From: Vibrio harveyi NBRC 15634 = ATCC 14126 = KCTC 12724
GTDB lineage: Bacteria; Pseudomonadota; Gammaproteobacteria; Enterobacterales; Vibrionaceae
Direction of reading: 5' to 3'
NCBI RefSeq assembly: GCF_001591145.1
Contig: NZ_BCUF01000018.1
Span: forward strand, 1 to 64,000
DNA: 64,000 bases
Position numbers and translations under genes: made by a program. Position 1 is the first letter of the stretch; each line of letters begins with the position of its first letter. The notes under the pieces were generated by a model. The model saw only the letters and a list, made by a program, of their open reading frames with translations. It made no database searches and was not told the DNA's origin. Shown in pieces: positions 55,151-63,969 of the stretch.

Positions 55151-55891
55151 ATGACAAGCCCTGTTCATGCTGAACGCAAGGTGACGATCGGGTGCTACAT
55201 TGCACTCGCGTTTGCGGTTGTGTTCTTTTCTGGTCTGATGCAATCCAACGAATGGTACGGTGTATTCGACTTTACAACGCTTAATGGTTCTTTCGGTAAA
55301 GTCGCTTACGGCGTGACGGAAGGTGCAGATGGCGCGGTACAAGCTGCGACCACATCTTTCCGTGGTACTGGTGGTAGCGGTGCTCGTGACGGTTTCATTT
55401 TTGCGCTTACTTTGATTCCAACCGTTATGTTCGCGTTAGGTATGATCAACGTACTTGAGCACTACGGTGCACTTGAAGCCGCTCGTAAGCTTCTTACTCC
55501 TCTTCTACGTCCTCTAATGGGCATCCCTGGTAACTCTGGTCTGGCTCTGATTGCTTCTCTACAAAGTACCGATGCAGGTGCGGCTATGACGCGTCAACTA
55601 AAAGATGAAGGTCACCTAACTAAGCGTGAAACGGACGTATTTACCATGTTCCAGTTCACTGCGGGTGCAACCATCGTGAACTTCTTCTCATCGGGTGCGG
55701 TATTGTTCACGTTGACGATGGCAGACGGCTCTCTAGCAGTAACTTCTTCTATTGGTTTGGCGGTTGTGGTGATGTTCGCGTTTAAGATCATTGGTGCGAA
55801 CCTGTTCCGTATCTACCTAAACATGACGGAAGGTAAAGAAGACAAGCAAGACCAAAACAAATCAGAGAACCTAAAAGAGGAGACGGCATAA
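55151..55891 (+). CDS. yjiH: YjiH-family nucleoside-recognition membrane protein
   Basis: 246 residues with about five to six hydrophobic segments and a gate/nucleoside-recognition domain (PLMGIPGNSGLALIASLQSTDAGAAMTRQLKDEG). It forms half of a two-component transporter with YjiG; its stop overlaps the yjiG start by one base (TAATG). Substrate unknown, but here and in E. coli the pair sits beside a peptidase gene, suggesting a peptide or amino acid. Ribosome site AGGTG. Confidence 0.85.
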   Translation: MTSPVHAERKVTIGCYIALAFAVVFFSGLMQSNEWYGVFDFTTLNGSFGKVAYGVTEGADGAVQAATTSFRGTGGSGARDGFIFALTLIPTVMFALGMINVLEHYGALEAARKLLTPLLRPLMGIPGNSGLALIASLQSTDAGAAMTRQLKDEGHLTKRETDVFTMFQFTAGATIVNFFSSGAVLFTLTMADGSLAVTSSIGLAVVVMFAFKIIGANLFRIYLNMTEGKEDKQDQNKSENLKEETA

Positions 55892-56358
55892 TGGGTGACG
55901 TTAAAGCGAAAAAACCAATGGTGACGGATATCTTCGTCGAAGGTGCTAAGAAAGGTTGGGTAATTGCGACTACCTCTACGGTTCCTAACGTATTAATGGC
56001 GTTCGTTATCATCAAAGCGCTGCAAATCACTGGTGCGCTGGATCTGATGGGCACTGTGTTCTCTCCAATCATGGCAGTGTTTGGTCTTCCGGGTGAAGCA
56101 GCAGCGGTATTGATCGGGGCTTGGATGTCGATGGGCGGTGCGGTTGGCGTAGTGATCACGCTGTTTGACCAAGGCATCCTGAACGGCACGCACATTGCGA
56201 TTCTTGCGCCTGCTATCTACCTAATGGGCTCTCAAGTTCAGTACATGGGTCGTATCATGGGTCCAATTGGTACTGAAGGTCGTTACATCCCAGTTATGAT
56301 TGCAATCTCAGTATTGAATGCATTTGGCGCAATGCTAGTGATGAATCTGTTTGTCTAG
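55891..56358 (+). CDS. yjiG: YjiG-family membrane protein
   Basis: 155 residues, about four hydrophobic segments, nucleoside-recognition/SpmB-like domain (FSPIMAVFGLPGEAAAVLIGAWMSMGGAVGVV). Partner of YjiH; nine bases before the M20 peptidase, so one operon. Confidence 0.85.
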   Translation: MGDVKAKKPMVTDIFVEGAKKGWVIATTSTVPNVLMAFVIIKALQITGALDLMGTVFSPIMAVFGLPGEAAAVLIGAWMSMGGAVGVVITLFDQGILNGTHIAILAPAIYLMGSQVQYMGRIMGPIGTEGRYIPVMIAISVLNAFGAMLVMNLFV

Positions 56359-56367
56359 GAGTGAGTC

Positions 56368-57492
56368 ATGCAATTCTCTCTAAATGAATATCTAGAAGAG
56401 CTACGTCCGCTAATCAATGTGGATTGTGGCACTTACACTACTGATGGTATCGAGTTCATCGCTTCTCAATTTGAAGAGAAGTACCAAGCGATGTCAGGTT
56501 GGAGCATAAAACGCATCGACTGTGGCAGAGCCGGTGTTGGTCTTGAAGTTCGAAATAAGCCGGAAGCTGAGCAAATCGATGTGATGCTGATTGGTCATAT
56601 GGATACCGTGTTCCCCGTGGGTACCGCTGAGCTTCGTCCAATGTCTCAAGATGCAGAGAAAGCCTACGGTCCAGGTGTGTCTGACATGAAATCTGGTTTG
56701 CTTAACATCGTATACGCGATGCGCAATCTAGACCAAGCGGTGTTGGATAAGTTATCTATCGCTATCTGCATGAACCCAGATGAAGAGACTGGCTCTTTGG
56801 ATTCTGTGGATTGGATTCAATCAGTTGCGAAAAACGCAAAGAATGTTCTGGTTGCAGAAGCGGCACGTGCAGACGGCGGTTTAGTGAAAGCGCGCAAAGG
56901 CATGGCTCGCTACAAAATGACCTTTAATGGCGTTGCTGCTCACGCAGGTAACGAGCCAGAAAACGGTCGCAGCGCAATCACTGAGATGGCGAATTGGATT
57001 TTGGCTGTCAATGCAATGACCAACTTTGAATCTGGTACCACGTTGAACGTCGGTATTGTCTCTGGTGGTAACGGTGCGAACATAGTTCCGGAACATGCTG
57101 AAGCGATCGTGGATGTGCGTTTCTGGAGCAACGAAGAATACGATGATGTCGATAGCAAGCTAAATGGCATGCTGGAAACACCATTCGTTGATGGCGTGAG
57201 CATTGAGTTGGTTCGTGAAGCTTATAAGCCTTCTATGGTGCCAAGCCCACAAACAGAAAGCTTAATGACATTAGTTGAAGAAGCCGCAAGTGAACTGGCG
57301 ATCGACATCAACTGGAAAGAAGTGGGTGGTGGCTCTGACGCAAACAACACGGCGATTCTTGGTGTTCCAACTTTGGATGGTCTAGGACCTATCGGTGCAG
57401 GCTTCCACAGCGATCAAGAGTACTTGTTACTTGAGTCTATCGAACCACGTATCAAAATGCTGATGCGTGTACTGGAGAAGATTGCTCAATAA
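56368..57492 (+). CDS. M20-family metallopeptidase (carboxypeptidase G2-like)
   Basis: 374-residue cytoplasmic two-zinc peptidase or deacylase. Metal-site motifs: MLIGHMDTVFPVG (His and catalytic Asp), YGPGVSDMKSG, NPDEETGS (catalytic Glu), and GGGSDANNTA; the dimerisation domain includes GVAAHAGNEPENGRSAI. The related CPG2 enzymes remove C-terminal glutamate. In operon with yjiHG, it probably hydrolyses the substrate that pair imports. E. coli pairs YjiHG with the isoaspartyl peptidase IadA instead. Ribosome site AGGAGTG. Confidence 0.9.
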   Translation: MQFSLNEYLEELRPLINVDCGTYTTDGIEFIASQFEEKYQAMSGWSIKRIDCGRAGVGLEVRNKPEAEQIDVMLIGHMDTVFPVGTAELRPMSQDAEKAYGPGVSDMKSGLLNIVYAMRNLDQAVLDKLSIAICMNPDEETGSLDSVDWIQSVAKNAKNVLVAEAARADGGLVKARKGMARYKMTFNGVAAHAGNEPENGRSAITEMANWILAVNAMTNFESGTTLNVGIVSGGNGANIVPEHAEAIVDVRFWSNEEYDDVDSKLNGMLETPFVDGVSIELVREAYKPSMVPSPQTESLMTLVEEAASELAIDINWKEVGGGSDANNTAILGVPTLDGLGPIGAGFHSDQEYLLLESIEPRIKMLMRVLEKIAQ

Positions 57493-57558
57493 GGCATTCT
57501 GCTTCTAAAGCTTGGTTCCCAAAGCTTTTGGTTTCAAAACTTTTTGTTTCCAAGGCAA

Positions 57559-57592
57559 TAATCCCCGGACTTCGGTTTGGGGATTTTTTTAT
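57559..57592 (+). terminator. Rho-independent terminator after the M20 peptidase
   Basis: AATCCCC/GGGGATT stem with an ACTTCGG-type loop and seven T residues. Three short degenerate direct repeats (AAAGCTTGGTTCC type) precede it at 57507-57551. Confidence 0.9.
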
Positions 57593-57697
57593 CTAGCCAA
57601 TTGGCTTCCTTTCTTCATTATCATTACTCGCTATTAATCCTACGTTCAGGTTCATCGTCTTAATATCTATGCCACAGTCATAAGTTTAGGAGGCACG

Positions 57698-58072
57698 ATG
57701 ACCACAAGCATGTCTGTAAATTCGGCGTCCGATGACGTCTTAGACCAAACGATGCAAGCACCAGATGAGAAAACCTTCTGGCGTAAAATGAAAAATTCCG
57801 TCAAGAAAGCAGGCGAAGAGATTGCTGTTATGGGCATCAAATCATGGCTTGCGATGGCAGATTCCAATACCTCTGTTCGCCACAAAGCTATCTTAGGTGG
57901 CGCACTGGCTTATTTCGTCCTGCCAACAGATATGGTACCAGACGTACTAGCAGGTGTCGGCTTTACCGATGACATGGCTGCACTTACCCTAGCGGCGAAC
58001 TCGGTCGGCAATGCCATCACCGACGAGCATGAAGAACAAGCGAGAGAAAAGCTGAGTTTGATGTCAGATTAA
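57698..58072 (+). CDS. YkvA/DUF1232-family protein
   Basis: 124 residues; DUF1232 motif in KAILGGALAYFVLPTDMVPDVLAGVGFTDDMAALTLAANSVG with one membrane-associated hydrophobic stretch. Function of the family is not established. Excellent AGGAGG ribosome site. Its stop codon is only three bases from the stop codon of the convergent lipase gene, so the base composition changes abruptly here. Confidence 0.88.
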   Translation: MTTSMSVNSASDDVLDQTMQAPDEKTFWRKMKNSVKKAGEEIAVMGIKSWLAMADSNTSVRHKAILGGALAYFVLPTDMVPDVLAGVGFTDDMAALTLAANSVGNAITDEHEEQAREKLSLMSD

Positions 58073-58075
58073 GTT

Positions 58076-59269
58076 TTATTGTACAGCACTAATAGCCATT
58101 TGTGCTGCTCGATAAAGTTTTCCAAATACCATAAGAAAAACATTTCTAATAAACTTTGCAGACATATCTTCAATTGCTGTTACTGATTTTCCAATAAACA
58201 CTAGCATATGGCCTAACAGCCCTTTGACTTGTGATTCTCTTACTGTAGAAGCTTTAGCTACTTTTTCTATATTTCTGGCGAGTATATCATAAAATGTCAT
58301 TCCAGTAGATACTGTGGCTTGGGCTGCTATTGCTGAAAACAAGCCAGTATCTTTTAATAAGGTTATCAACGCTGCTTGAATTCTTTCTGACCAATACTCT
58401 GTAAATGATGCTTGGTTTCTGTGTTCAAACTTAAATCTAGTAGGTGTATACAAGTACTTGTTAGATCTGACTTTTATTGCTCCCCACGTTTCGGAGTTAG
58501 CATTATCTAAATACCCTAAACTTGTTTCGCTAGACATACTATGAGCATTTAAATTAAAGCCAGAACTAGCGTCTAAGCGGTACTCATCGCCATTATATGG
58601 AGCATGAATAAATGGCCAGACAGGTACTTTAGGTACAGGATCTGCGCCGTGAGTACAGCGGTATACTTTGTCGTTGCTTTTACTAGATTTACGGGAATAT
58701 TGTTCTAAACCAACTCTAGGTGCGCCAAAAGTATATAAATTCACTCGTAATGAATATTCTTCTCTCAGCCAATCAGAACATAATGAAGCCAGAGCTCCTC
58801 CTAAGCTATGCCCAACACAATGAATACGGTTAGGTAAAATTTGGCATTGCTGTAAATATTGTTTTATGCTTGGTTTGATACTTGAAAATGAATTAATAAA
58901 TCCAGCATGAGCGATAGAGCCATTTGGAGAGCCTTTAAGACCGACATTTAGGTTGGTTACCCAATCATTAGCGTTTTGCGTCCCTCTAATGGAAATTACT
59001 AAATCTCCCTTATATTTTCCTTTCCCAATACCAATTACCGCAAACGCTTCAGATGTTCTCATTACACCAGGTACCACTTTTCTAAACAATGGTATACGAT
59101 CTAATCCTGAGATACCTCCAGTTCGGCCACTAAAAACATCTTGCTGCGAAAATACAAAGTGTTTTTCAAAACCTCCTTGTCCCTTAAACGCTAGTCTCCC
59201 TTGCCCCTGATATACTCCATACGGTATGTTCGCGATCTCTGACGCAAGTTTTGGTGTTAAAGACGGCAT
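58076..59269 (-). CDS. Class 3 lipase-like protein, possible secreted effector
   Basis: 397 residues with a lipase_3 alpha/beta hydrolase core. Nucleophile Ser155 (CVGHSLGGALAS), Asp210 (HGADPVPKVP) and His243 (NAHSMSSETS) form the triad. The C-terminal 120 residues are helical and hydrophobic with no named domain and may aid membrane attack. No signal peptide is seen. It is coupled by a one-base overlap to a DUF6795-like gene, and the region is richer in A+T than both flanks. In Vibrio, such lipase/DUF6795 pairs can be type VI secretion effectors with their immunity partner; here that is inference, with no MIX motif or T6SS genes in the window. Confidence 0.78.
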   Translation of the reverse strand: MPSLTPKLASEIANIPYGVYQGQGRLAFKGQGGFEKHFVFSQQDVFSGRTGGISGLDRIPLFRKVVPGVMRTSEAFAVIGIGKGKYKGDLVISIRGTQNANDWVTNLNVGLKGSPNGSIAHAGFINSFSSIKPSIKQYLQQCQILPNRIHCVGHSLGGALASLCSDWLREEYSLRVNLYTFGAPRVGLEQYSRKSSKSNDKVYRCTHGADPVPKVPVWPFIHAPYNGDEYRLDASSGFNLNAHSMSSETSLGYLDNANSETWGAIKVRSNKYLYTPTRFKFEHRNQASFTEYWSERIQAALITLLKDTGLFSAIAAQATVSTGMTFYDILARNIEKVAKASTVRESQVKGLLGHMLVFIGKSVTAIEDMSAKFIRNVFLMVFGKLYRAAQMAISAVQ

Positions 59270-59811
59270 TATGTATCCTCCGTAAACTCTGTTTTATATA
59301 AAAATCCATTTAAATTGCAGTTGCTAATAACCATTAGATCTCGAGCATTATCTAGGTTTATATTCTTGAAAAAGTATCGAAACTCGGTATCTTCAAGCTC
59401 ACAGTAAAGATTACTTAAGTTGTCCTCTATAAATATAGGTGGTGAAACGTAGTTTAACTGAGACTCCCAAATATATTTCTTTTCTTCATTTATATAGGTA
59501 TATATTCCGATATATGAATATGTTTGATTCAAAGCTGATTCTTTGAACCTTTGAGAATGTATGACTGGTTTAAAGTGAAATTCACCGAACTCATTAGTAC
59601 TTGAACTCCTTTTGTAATTATTCTTTAAAAAATTAGCTTCTAAGTAAACCGTTACATTTTCTAGAGGTCTTTGATCAAGAACTAAAGTACCTTTTATCTC
59701 TGGGCTTAACGTATATTTAAATTTCTTAAAAAAATCGAACATACTTTCTTTGAAACCTAATGCAAGTATTGGAAATGAGAAAATGAATAAAAAAAGACTA
59801 TTTTTAAACAT
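59269..59811 (-). CDS. DUF6795-like protein, possible immunity or chaperone partner
   Basis: About 180 residues. A hydrophobic N-terminus (MFKNSLFLFIFSFPILALG) may be a signal sequence; the rest (MFDFFKKFKYTLSPEIKGTLVLDQ..., then a beta-rich carboxypeptidase-regulatory-like fold) resembles DUF6795 proteins. If the true start is the ATG at 59742, the signal would be absent. The stop overlaps the lipase start by one base (TAATG), so this gene comes first. Base composition is low-GC, suggesting transfer. Immunity function is inferred from position only. Confidence 0.55.
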   Translation of the reverse strand: MFKNSLFLFIFSFPILALGFKESMFDFFKKFKYTLSPEIKGTLVLDQRPLENVTVYLEANFLKNNYKRSSSTNEFGEFHFKPVIHSQRFKESALNQTYSYIGIYTYINEEKKYIWESQLNYVSPPIFIEDNLSNLYCELEDTEFRYFFKNINLDNARDLMVISNCNLNGFLYKTEFTEDT

Positions 59812-60145
59812 GAAATTATGATGTGTGTATCTTAGTACCAACTTAATTATCAGACTACTATCTATCGCGATTTGGTTTTGATCTTTAATTTGATAATGGA
59901 ATTTGTATCTCTATATGATGAAAATGTCCCATATATCATTTTCAAAGTGATAAACATAGACCAGTTATCTTAACCCTCTAGATGAACTAATATAGAATCT
60001 AACTACTTACCGATTAGTAATTGAAACAACCTCGGGGGACGAGAATTGTATCTAAACCTTTTTGATTTCGGGTTTATTGGAAATAAAAAACCACCTCAGA
60101 ATAAGGTGGTTTTTGCTTAGACAGGATAATTGAGTTTGGAAGGGT
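59812..60145. other. AT-rich intergenic end of the lipase island
   Basis: About 330 bases without a gene: the presumed promoter of the DUF6795-like gene and the terminator of the symporter gene. No direct repeats or integrase remnants that would mark an insertion boundary were recognised. Confidence 0.45.
60085..60115. terminator. Terminator after the dicarboxylate symporter gene
   Basis: AAAACCACCT/AGGTGGTTTT stem with T-runs on both strands; downstream of the minus-strand symporter gene. Confidence 0.85.
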
Positions 60146-61450
60146 TTAAGCTTCCGCGCGTTTCAGATGCACTTCTTCTTCGGCGACCCCAGCTTTTGGA
60201 TCGTTGAAGCGAGCTTCATCCAGTGCGCCTTCTGATTTAGCAACAATGATAGTCACTGCGCTGTCACCGGTGATGTTTACTGCGGTACGAATCATATCAA
60301 GTAGACGGTCAACACCCATGATAAGTGCAATGCCCTCTAGTGGCAGACCTACTTGGTTCAATACCATTGCTAGCATTACTAGACCAACACCAGGAACACC
60401 TGCGGTACCGATAGACGCCAATGTTGCCGTCATGATAACCATTAGGTAGTCACCCATAGTTAGGTCGATGTTGAATGCCTGCGCGATGAAGGCTGTCGCT
60501 ACACCTTGCATGATCGCCGTGCCGTCCATGTTCACGGTTGCACCTAGCGGCACTGTGAACGATGATACGCGGTTCTCAACACCCATACGGTGCTTAGCCG
60601 TTTCCATTGTCACTGGAATGGTCGCGTTTGATGATGCTGTAGAGAAAGCAAACATGATTGCGTCTTCCATCTTACGTAGGAACGTAATTGGGTTTAGACC
60701 AGTGAAGCCTTTTAGCATCAAGCTGTAAGTCACAAGACCATGCAGCAATAGCGTACCTGCTAGTACAACGAAGTATTCAGCAAGGTTGAAGATTGCGCTT
60801 AGACCAAGACCTGTAAACAGCTTCGCCATTAGGAAGAACACACCGTAAGGCGCAAGGTTCATCAGAATCGCAACCAATTTCATGATTACTTCATTCAGAT
60901 CAGAGAAGAATGCTGCGATACGCTCGCCTGGCTTACCTGCTGCACTGATCGCGATACCGAATAGGACGGCGAACACGATAACTTGCAGGGTTTTACCTTC
61001 TGCCATTGCGCTGATTGGGTTGGTTGGGAACATATCAATGATCACTTGACCCAAAGATGGCGCTTCTGCTGATTTGAATGAACTTGCTGCGGTTAGATCT
61101 GCACCAGCACCCGGCTGGAATAGCGTACCCATGGTTAGAGCAAGTGTGATTGCGATAGCGGTTGTTGCTACGTAGAAAGCAAGGGTTTTACCACCCATGC
61201 GACCCAATGTAGATAGGTCTTTTAGAGAGCTGGTACCACAAACTAGCGAAACAAATACTAGCGGTACAACAAGCATTTTTAAGCTGGCAACGAAGATCTG
61301 TCCACCAACTTCGAATAATCCATTAACAATGTATGCGTCGACAAATCCGTTGTCGGCAAAAAGTGTGCGAATTGCAAATCCTGTCAAGATACCCGCTACC
61401 ATACCCAAAATTACGCGGCTGGTGAGCGACATCGGTTTCTTGGTATTCAT
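60146..61450 (-). CDS. Dicarboxylate/amino acid:cation symporter (DAACS family)
   Basis: 434-residue transporter with eight membrane segments and two reentrant loops. Signatures: FAFSTASSNATIPVTMETAKHRMGVE and VPLGATVNMDGTAIMQGVATAFIAQ, and MGVDRLLDMIRTAVNITGD near the end. Substrate is probably glutamate, aspartate or a C4-dicarboxylate; GltP or a close relative is likely. ATG at 61450 is chosen because AAGGAG precedes it. Monocistronic with its own terminator. Confidence 0.9.
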   Translation of the reverse strand: MNTKKPMSLTSRVILGMVAGILTGFAIRTLFADNGFVDAYIVNGLFEVGGQIFVASLKMLVVPLVFVSLVCGTSSLKDLSTLGRMGGKTLAFYVATTAIAITLALTMGTLFQPGAGADLTAASSFKSAEAPSLGQVIIDMFPTNPISAMAEGKTLQVIVFAVLFGIAISAAGKPGERIAAFFSDLNEVIMKLVAILMNLAPYGVFFLMAKLFTGLGLSAIFNLAEYFVVLAGTLLLHGLVTYSLMLKGFTGLNPITFLRKMEDAIMFAFSTASSNATIPVTMETAKHRMGVENRVSSFTVPLGATVNMDGTAIMQGVATAFIAQAFNIDLTMGDYLMVIMTATLASIGTAGVPGVGLVMLAMVLNQVGLPLEGIALIMGVDRLLDMIRTAVNITGDSAVTIIVAKSEGALDEARFNDPKAGVAEEEVHLKRAEA

Positions 61451-61770
61451 GAGAACACTCCTTATAGTTATGCACCTTGAGTTCACTTCAAGGCGGCGTG
61501 CAGATTAGCAGCGGAGTGTGAAAATACGAAAGAATAATCCTCTGAATGGTCGATAGATGTGAAGTTAGTCACTTTAAAAAATAGAATATTAACTAAATGG
61601 CAACTAAAAGGCTGGTTGAAAAGTTTGTTAATTAACAAATTTATCGAATTTACAACCGATAGAAATGAATTCTTACATTCTTGATTGGTAGAAAACTGTT
61701 TGCATACAAGTAGAGGGCAAGATGCCAAGTGCATAACTAGGCATCTTTTATTCAGTTGTTTATTGCGGTG
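61451..61770. other. Intergenic region with a hairpin before the symporter gene
   Basis: 320 AT-rich bases with no gene; the symporter promoter should lie here. A stem GATGCC/GGCATC followed by TTTTA (61721-61750) could act as a weak terminator, though its T-run is on the plus strand and no plus-strand gene precedes it. Confidence 0.4.
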
Positions 61771-62835
61771 TTATTTCAATGGAGGGCGGGTTTGGTTATC
61801 GATGGTACGAGCAAAATTTGAAATCTGTTGATAATCTGTAGGTGTCCAAATTGATTTTGAGGTCAGAGACTTAGGCAGTGCTGAGAAGGCTTTCTCATTG
61901 TCGCTTGCTCTAAACTCTACACTCATCCACTGGTCAATTGGTTGTTGATCGGCAAAGGTCGCGGATAACGAAAGCTCATGGTTTGCACCAGAGTAGTTGG
62001 GCGTTAAGTTCAGTGCCATATGGTAATCTCGGAATCGAACTACCCATTTATCAGGTAAGCGTCGCGAGCTATCCCACCAATCACCATCGAGTTGCTGGAT
62101 TTTCTGTTTCGTTATCGCTTTCGATTGAGCTTTTAAATCCTTTAAAGCTTGTTTGAAAGCGCTGTCCATGGCTCTAGAAAAGCCTTTTTGATCGAGCTCG
62201 GGGTTGTCCAGTAATACTTGCTTGGCTAATTTTGCGCCGAGCATGTTGGAGTAGAGGTCTTCGGATGAAAAGGCAGATGCCAGCTCTTTAAATCCGCTAA
62301 CGGACACCATACCGAACCACTGAGCTATTTCATGCCATTGAGCCAGTCGAAACGCGGTTAGCGCTGCTGCTTGAGCACTGCGATCTAGCTTCTCTTCTTC
62401 GCTAAGCTTCTCTTTTTGTTCATACCAACGAATACGACGAACACGAAGTTCTTCAGGCAAGTCCAGATGCGCTGCGCGACCGAGATAATGTTGATTTAGG
62501 GTGAATAAATAATAGGTGTAATCTGCGGTATCACGGACGTGGGCAGTATCAATAAACCCGCCTAGTTCGGTAAAGATAATGCCGTTAGCTTCTTCATTCA
62601 GACCTAGCAGGCTACCAGAGACAGACTCACTGCCATCGTTATAGTGGTGAGTACCCACTTCGTTGCTGGATAAGACATTCTCAAGAGAAAAGAATGGAAC
62701 AGGCACGCTTCCTAGTTGCGCTTTGAGATCGACACCAAATGCACAGCACGGTCTTACGCCAACCGGTGCTTTCAGTTCTTGCGCGTGGACGAGTCCACTA
62801 CAAAGGCTCAGTAGTAATAGTGCTGCTTTCTTCAA
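61771..62835 (-). CDS. DUF4056 secreted protein
   Basis: 354 residues with a signal peptide (MKKAALLLLSLCSGLVHA) and a DUF4056 domain; TDLGGFIDTAH-type motif IFTELGGFIDTAHVRDTADYTYYLF and an Arg/Trp-rich middle region. No enzymatic function is known. It starts with TTG after a strong TAGGAGT ribosome site, nine bases after the neighbouring barrel gene, which suggests the two act together at the cell envelope. Confidence 0.82.
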   Translation of the reverse strand: MKKAALLLLSLCSGLVHAQELKAPVGVRPCCAFGVDLKAQLGSVPVPFFSLENVLSSNEVGTHHYNDGSESVSGSLLGLNEEANGIIFTELGGFIDTAHVRDTADYTYYLFTLNQHYLGRAAHLDLPEELRVRRIRWYEQKEKLSEEEKLDRSAQAAALTAFRLAQWHEIAQWFGMVSVSGFKELASAFSSEDLYSNMLGAKLAKQVLLDNPELDQKGFSRAMDSAFKQALKDLKAQSKAITKQKIQQLDGDWWDSSRRLPDKWVVRFRDYHMALNLTPNYSGANHELSLSATFADQQPIDQWMSVEFRASDNEKAFSALPKSLTSKSIWTPTDYQQISNFARTIDNQTRPPLK

Positions 62836-62844
62836 ACCCTACTC

Positions 62845-63969
62845 CTAGAATGCTTCATTAATTTGGAAATAAAAACCAGTGCTGTCTTTGCCGACGCCCA
62901 AATCGACGCGCACGTTAATACGTGCCTTAAAGGCAAATCGATAACCAACCCCGACAGTAGGTAACCAGCTACTTTTAAAGAGGTCGTGATAAGTCGGTGC
63001 GATATTACCGGCACCTAGCCACCCAACCACACCATGACGACCTGCAATGGTATGGCGAATCTCTACTTGTGTAGAAAGCTGGTGTTTATCGCGATATTGC
63101 CCTTGGTAGTAGCCACGCATACGCTGGTCATCACCTAACTGGGCGTAATCAAACCAAGGAGCGTCACCGAAAATCGATTGTGAATATACCTCCATTGCGA
63201 TAATCGTAGTGTCAGACCATTGTTGGTAAACACGATAGTTAGCAACGAGGTTGTCGTAGTCTTCATCACTACCGAGTGAATCTCGGTTCGCTATCCATTC
63301 AATATCGAGAAACTGTCCACGCATTGGGTTCGGTTCGAAATCACGCGTGTCGTATTCCATTCCAACTAAGACACCACTGCTGGTGGCATCGGCAACTTCT
63401 GAAGGGAGAATATCGCCATCGACACCGTCGACCTTACTGAATGACTGCCATTGCCAGCCAAGTTTGGCGTAAGTATTTGGTGCGACTTCAACGGCGATTT
63501 TTGGGCTCAACTGTAAACGTTGCCCTTCATACTGCACTTTGTTGTTCTCGTTTTCTGCGGCTTGGCTGCCAATACCCCAATAGTAACCGGGGGTATGGCT
63601 TATCCATGCCTCACCTAAAAGACGGACTTTGTCATTTTTTAAATAGGTGCGATTGTTTAACCCCAAGCCGTAAGAACCTGAGGTTGAACCATAAGAAGTA
63701 ACGGTGACGGTCGAGTAAGGATCGCCTTTTTGCCAGTCATAAGGCGTGTACAACCCCACTGCGGCAACGCCAATACCAAACCCTTGTTCTGGGTTAACAA
63801 AAGGACCTGGTAATACGCCCCAGTCGATTAACTTAGATTCATCCACGGTCTCACTTGAACCAAGCTTGGTCAGGATGTCATCCATTAAGCTACTTTCGTC
63901 TTGCTGCATAGCAAAAGCAGATGACGAACTAAGCAGCGCGGTGAGCGCAAGACTATAAGAGGTTTTCAT
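62845..63969 (-). CDS. BamA/TamA-type outer-membrane beta-barrel protein
   Basis: 374 residues with a signal peptide (MKTSYSLALTALLSSSSAFA) and a C-terminal 16-strand-type surface-antigen (D15) barrel. No POTRA domains are visible before the barrel, so it is a POTRA-free family member. The loop motif MRGYYQGQYRDK resembles the VRGF motif of Omp85 proteins, and the protein ends in Phe as outer-membrane barrels do. Possibly a lipid- or phospholipase-linked barrel; function unknown. Ribosome site GAGAAG. Confidence 0.82.
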   Translation of the reverse strand: MKTSYSLALTALLSSSSAFAMQQDESSLMDDILTKLGSSETVDESKLIDWGVLPGPFVNPEQGFGIGVAAVGLYTPYDWQKGDPYSTVTVTSYGSTSGSYGLGLNNRTYLKNDKVRLLGEAWISHTPGYYWGIGSQAAENENNKVQYEGQRLQLSPKIAVEVAPNTYAKLGWQWQSFSKVDGVDGDILPSEVADATSSGVLVGMEYDTRDFEPNPMRGQFLDIEWIANRDSLGSDEDYDNLVANYRVYQQWSDTTIIAMEVYSQSIFGDAPWFDYAQLGDDQRMRGYYQGQYRDKHQLSTQVEIRHTIAGRHGVVGWLGAGNIAPTYHDLFKSSWLPTVGVGYRFAFKARINVRVDLGVGKDSTGFYFQINEAF

